In this document: one piece after another, positions 14,034 through 15,981 of the stretch
Layout: each line of letters opens with the position of its first letter
Numbering within the stretch: the stretch's first letter is position 1
Source: CAUPWF01 sp036656615
GTDB taxonomy: Bacteria > Bacillota > Clostridia > Lachnospirales > Lachnospiraceae
Direction of reading: 5' to 3'
Length of the DNA: 15,981 nucleotides
Assembly: GCA_036656615.1 (NCBI GenBank)
Contig: JAVXHY010000030.1
Coordinates: 1 to 15,981 of the forward strand
Notes under the pieces: generated by a model
Seen by the model: only the letters and a program-made list of their open reading frames with translations
The model's database searches: none
What the model was told of the DNA's origin: nothing
Translations under genes and position numbers: made by a program

Positions 14034-14582
14034 TTATATATTCAGCACACAACTCATTTCATACCATTGTTCTGCTCCCCAGGTTGATTCTCCAATTCCA
14101 TGATTTTCAAACCCCATTTTCTCATACATCTTAACTTTAGATTCCAGACAAGTTAAAACGACCATTTTCCGTCCTTTTTTATATTCTTTTTGAAGATACT
14201 GAAACATAAGCTCTTTTGCTATTCCTTGTTTTTGGTACTCTGGGAGCAAAGCTAGTCCAAGTATCATCACATTTTTTCCAGTGGGATTATATAAGGTTGC
14301 ATTTGTGAAAAATTCATCCCTAAGTGAATGTTCATCCGTTGCTAATCCATTCAAAAATCCTGCAATTCTACCGTCTTTTTTATCAACTGCAACGAAAAAC
14401 AAATCTGCTGCCACCTCAATTCTATCTTTCATCATTTGTTCTGAGCATGCTTCATTTGGTGGGAAACAAACTTGCTCAATTTCCACAGCTTGTTCTGCTT
14501 CATTTAACAATATTGTTCTAAACTCAAATCGCTTATTCAAATCTTGATCTGCAAATCCGTATGTCTTACTTTTATCACTCAT
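14034..14582 (-). CDS. GNAT-family N-acetyltransferase, arylalkylamine-acetyltransferase-like
   Basis: This is a 182-residue cytosolic acetyl-CoA-dependent acetyltransferase. Motif A is readable as MILGLALLPEYQKQGIAKELM, with QKQGIA in the place of the Q/RxxGxG/A pyrophosphate loop. The later KMYEKMGFENHG is the motif B region. The order EQVCFPPNEACSEQMMKDR, then FFVAV, GRIAGFLNG and the ILGLA strand resembles the AANAT-like bacterial subgroup that acts on small amines. The exact substrate is unknown. AAGGGG lies ten bases before the ATG. It follows the ferredoxin-nitroreductase gene by 50 bases on the same strand without a terminator, so they are probably one transcript ending at 13978-14002. 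Confidence 0.88.
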   Translation of the reverse strand: MSDKSKTYGFADQDLNKRFEFRTILLNEAEQAVEIEQVCFPPNEACSEQMMKDRIEVAADLFFVAVDKKDGRIAGFLNGLATDEHSLRDEFFTNATLYNPTGKNVMILGLALLPEYQKQGIAKELMFQYLQKEYKKGRKMVVLTCLESKVKMYEKMGFENHGIGESTWGAEQWYEMSCVLNI

Positions 14583-14632
14583 ATTTCTGTTACCCCTTAC
14601 TATATTTAATTAAATCCCTTGTACCGTTATGG

Positions 14633-15424
14633 TTATTTCCATAAAATATCCGCTTTTTTTCGTGGTGCCGTCCTTTTATATGTAATATCCGGGTATCCTA
14701 AAAGCATGCATCCTGTGATGCTCTTTCCTTCCAGACCAAGCCATTTCACTGCCTCTTTACTATTCTTTAAAGAACGCATTGCGTATCCATTGTACAAGAC
14801 CCCTAATCCCTTTGCCACAGCCATCATCTCAATATTTGCCGCTGCAAGTCCATCATCAAATGAGTTGTCGGTAGCAATTACGAGAAAGACCGGTGCCTGG
14901 AAAAAAAGCCTGTCATCTGCTTTATTCTTCATCCATTTATCATAAAATCCATAGATTGATTTTGCAAATGCTGCCCGTTCTTTCGGTAGTTCATCTGCCA
15001 CTTTCAGCCATCCCGCCCATACCATTGGCTTCAATTCGTCAAGTCCATCCTGTACAACTGCATAATGGACCGCCTGTGTATTCACAGCTGTTGCAGTATA
15101 TCTTCCTGCCTGTAAAATCTCTTCTAACACTTCTTTACTAATCTTATCTTGTTTGAATTTCCTTATACTTCTTCTAAATTTTATTGCATGTAAAAATTGC
15201 ACAGGTGAAAGTGAAAATGTATCTTGGTCATATGATTCCACATCCTCCATGTCATATTCCGGAATAGAAACTGCCTTTTGTGGACAAATTGCAACACAGT
15301 GTCCACACTGCATACACTTCCCTTTCACAACCGCTTTCTTGTCTAGAATTTCAATATTGTGCGCAATACAATCCTCTTTGCACATCCCACATCCGATACA
15401 GAGTTCTTCGTTAATTTTTATCAT
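14633..15424 (-). CDS. Ferredoxin-nitroreductase fusion (2x[4Fe-4S] plus FMN oxidoreductase)
   Basis: This encodes 263 residues. The N-terminal ferredoxin part has CIGCGMCKEDC (Cys9, 12, 15, 19) and CMQCGHCVAICP (Cys37, 40, 43, 47), enough for two [4Fe-4S] clusters. After a linker the nitroreductase fold starts near residue 83 (FRRSIRKFKQDKI, the FMN phosphate region). It continues with GRYTATAVNTQA and AAANIEMMAVAKGLGVLYNG, and ends GCMLLGYPDI. It likely passes electrons from cellular ferredoxin to FMN and on to a nitro- or other oxidised substrate, which cannot be deduced. A longer frame starts at ATG 15448, but GGGAG lies eight bases before ATG 15424 and MIKINEELC is the usual ferredoxin start. 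An operator-like palindrome covers its likely -10 box. Confidence 0.9.
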   Translation of the reverse strand: MIKINEELCIGCGMCKEDCIAHNIEILDKKAVVKGKCMQCGHCVAICPQKAVSIPEYDMEDVESYDQDTFSLSPVQFLHAIKFRRSIRKFKQDKISKEVLEEILQAGRYTATAVNTQAVHYAVVQDGLDELKPMVWAGWLKVADELPKERAAFAKSIYGFYDKWMKNKADDRLFFQAPVFLVIATDNSFDDGLAAANIEMMAVAKGLGVLYNGYAMRSLKNSKEAVKWLGLEGKSITGCMLLGYPDITYKRTAPRKKADILWK

Positions 15425-15462
15425 ATTGTTTTCTCCCTTTATTTTCAATATTTTTCACTTAC

Positions 15463-15486
15463 CTGTACATAATTATACTGTACAAG
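15463..15486. promoter_or_regulatory. TGTACA-N9-TGTACA operator-like site over a -10 box
   Basis: Two self-palindromic TGTACA hexamers (15464-15469, 15479-15484) are spaced so that a perfect minus-strand TATAAT (15472-15477) lies exactly between them. That TATAAT lies 48 bases before the ferredoxin-nitroreductase ATG and is its likely -10 box. The -35 region is poor (TGGTAT). A protein bound here would block the promoter. I cannot name the regulator family. Confidence 0.5.
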
Positions 15487-15600
15487 AATTAGTAATACCA
15501 CTATTTTTTACACTTTGTTTTTGCACCTAAAATGAAATTCAAGCTTGTAGTGGGAAAATTTCAGCTCATGTATTTTATTTTTTTGTTTGATAAGTTCTCG

Positions 15601-15629
15601 TTGTCATATTATTTTTCGTGAACTATACT
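15601..15629 (+). promoter_or_regulatory. Promoter of the SdpI-like gene
   Basis: TTGTCA (15601-15606) and TATACT (15624-15629) are 17 bases apart, with a predicted start near 15636, about 25 to 40 bases before the candidate ATGs. It uses the same hexamers as the DtxR-type regulator promoter, but no GTTAG/CTAAC box is present. The rest of 15487-15600 shows only a weak TGAAATT/AATTTCA inverted repeat (15533-15563). Confidence 0.65.
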
Positions 15630-15660
15630 ATAGACAGTAAAACAAAAGAATTTCAAATTG

Positions 15661-15904
15661 ATGGGAAGTAATAGGATGGGCTTTTGGATTTTCATATTAA
15701 TTATGGCTGTACTGGTTCCAATTACCCTGATTGGTTTTGGCAAAATATTTTTTAACCATTCTCCTAAAAACATAAATAGGAAATTGGGGTGGAATCATCT
15801 GTATGCTACAATGCATTCCTTTAGTTGGTTCTATTTTCCCAACAGAAAGAGCTCTGAAAAAGACTTTGCAAATGGTGATGGCATGGATACTTTACTCTTT
15901 ATAA
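15661..15904 (+). pseudogene. SdpI-like small membrane protein, apparently broken by an internal out-of-frame deletion
   Basis: From ATG 15661 (or 15676, which has a GGGAAG-type site) the frame gives a membrane helix (FWIFILIMAVLVPITLIGFG), then SPKNINRKLGW, which resembles the PKxIN..xGYR segment of SdpI-like proteins. After that the reading becomes unlike the family (WNHLYATMHSF). In the +1 frame, open from about 15773 to the TAA at 15902, the translation is GGIICMLQCIPLVGSIFPTE (from 15788) followed by RALKKT. This looks like the family's last helix and its PTExALxKT end. The middle of the protein (the RxxxSMKNKDTWxFAHK-type region and a helix) is missing. A deletion of non-multiple-of-three length joining both ends explains this best. 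An unrelated intact fused frame running off the window is the alternative. Confidence 0.5.
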
Positions 15905-15981
15905 TTATCATGGGGTTGTGTGGCTTATTATTTATATCTTTAGGCTACTTAATTTGGATAAAAGAACGAATTAATCTTATT
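15883..15981 (+). CDS. Start of a small membrane protein, DUF3784-like (partial)
   Basis: From ATG 15883 the 33 visible residues are MDTLLF, a long hydrophobic helix (IIIMGLCGLLFISLGYLIW) and KERINLI. A short N-terminal helix followed by W-K/I-basic-x-x-x-LI resembles the start of DUF3784 proteins. It overlaps the +1-frame end of the SdpI-like remnant by 22 bases, as in a translationally coupled pair, and it continues the frame of the upstream ATG 15661. No strong ribosome binding site is seen, only GGTGATGG. The window ends inside the gene, so the family call is tentative. Confidence 0.4.
   Translation, partial: MDTLLFIIIMGLCGLLFISLGYLIWIKERINLI

Noticed and set aside
1..15981. CRISPR array, tRNA or rRNA gene, insertion sequence or prophage
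   Set aside because: I found no regularly spaced direct repeats, cloverleaf-type sequence, transposase or phage-type reading frame in the window.

Overview
The window looks like a chromosomal segment of a low-GC Gram-positive anaerobe of the Clostridia, perhaps Lachnospiraceae-like. The grounds are AT-rich DNA, strong AGGAGG-type ribosome binding sites, an FMN riboswitch ahead of a ribD-ribE-ribBA-ribH operon, a FeoA/FeoA/FeoB iron system with a DtxR-type regulator, a rubredoxin, and a ferredoxin-nitroreductase fusion. This placement rests on gene content and style only. I see no transposase, phage gene, tRNA, rRNA or CRISPR array.

Layout. 1-63 is the tail of a plus-strand membrane protein, closed by a two-way terminator it shares with a minus-strand putative glycosyltransferase (118-1356). 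Next comes a minus-strand FUSC-family membrane protein (1408-3375). A 450-base divergent intergenic region follows, holding the FUSC promoter, a 75-nt near-palindrome, the rib promoter, the FMN riboswitch, its terminator and a second terminator-like hairpin. The plus-strand rib operon runs 3825-7257 and encodes a complete route from GTP and ribulose 5-phosphate to riboflavin, apart from the phosphatase step. It converges on a minus-strand pair: a DHA3-type MFS exporter (7264-8481) and, upstream of it, an asparagine-synthetase-like protein that lacks the N-terminal half of the glutaminase domain (8628-10163).

Iron/redox block. On the minus strand, feoA2 (13205-13417), feoA1 (12968-13189), feoB (10683-12860) and a rubredoxin (10439-10600) are read in that order. 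A short DtxR-family regulator (13580-13948) is divergent. The two promoters sit back to back with overlapping -35 boxes. Both -10 boxes lie in copies of an inverted repeat, and the same GTTAG-N6-CTAAC box recurs between feoA1 and feoB. This suggests a locally autoregulated iron regulon.

Right end. A GNAT acetyltransferase (14034-14582) and a 2x[4Fe-4S] ferredoxin-nitroreductase (14633-15424) are on the minus strand, the latter behind a TGTACA-N9-TGTACA operator-like site. From 15661 a plus-strand SdpI-like gene appears broken by an out-of-frame internal deletion. It overlaps the start of a second small membrane protein (DUF3784-like) that runs off the window.

Most genes are ordinary. The points most worth following are the nucleophile-less asparagine synthetase paired with an exporter, the architecture of the feo/DtxR control region with its hybrid-looking metal site, the unexplained near-palindrome upstream of the rib operon, and the tandem hairpins in the rib leader.
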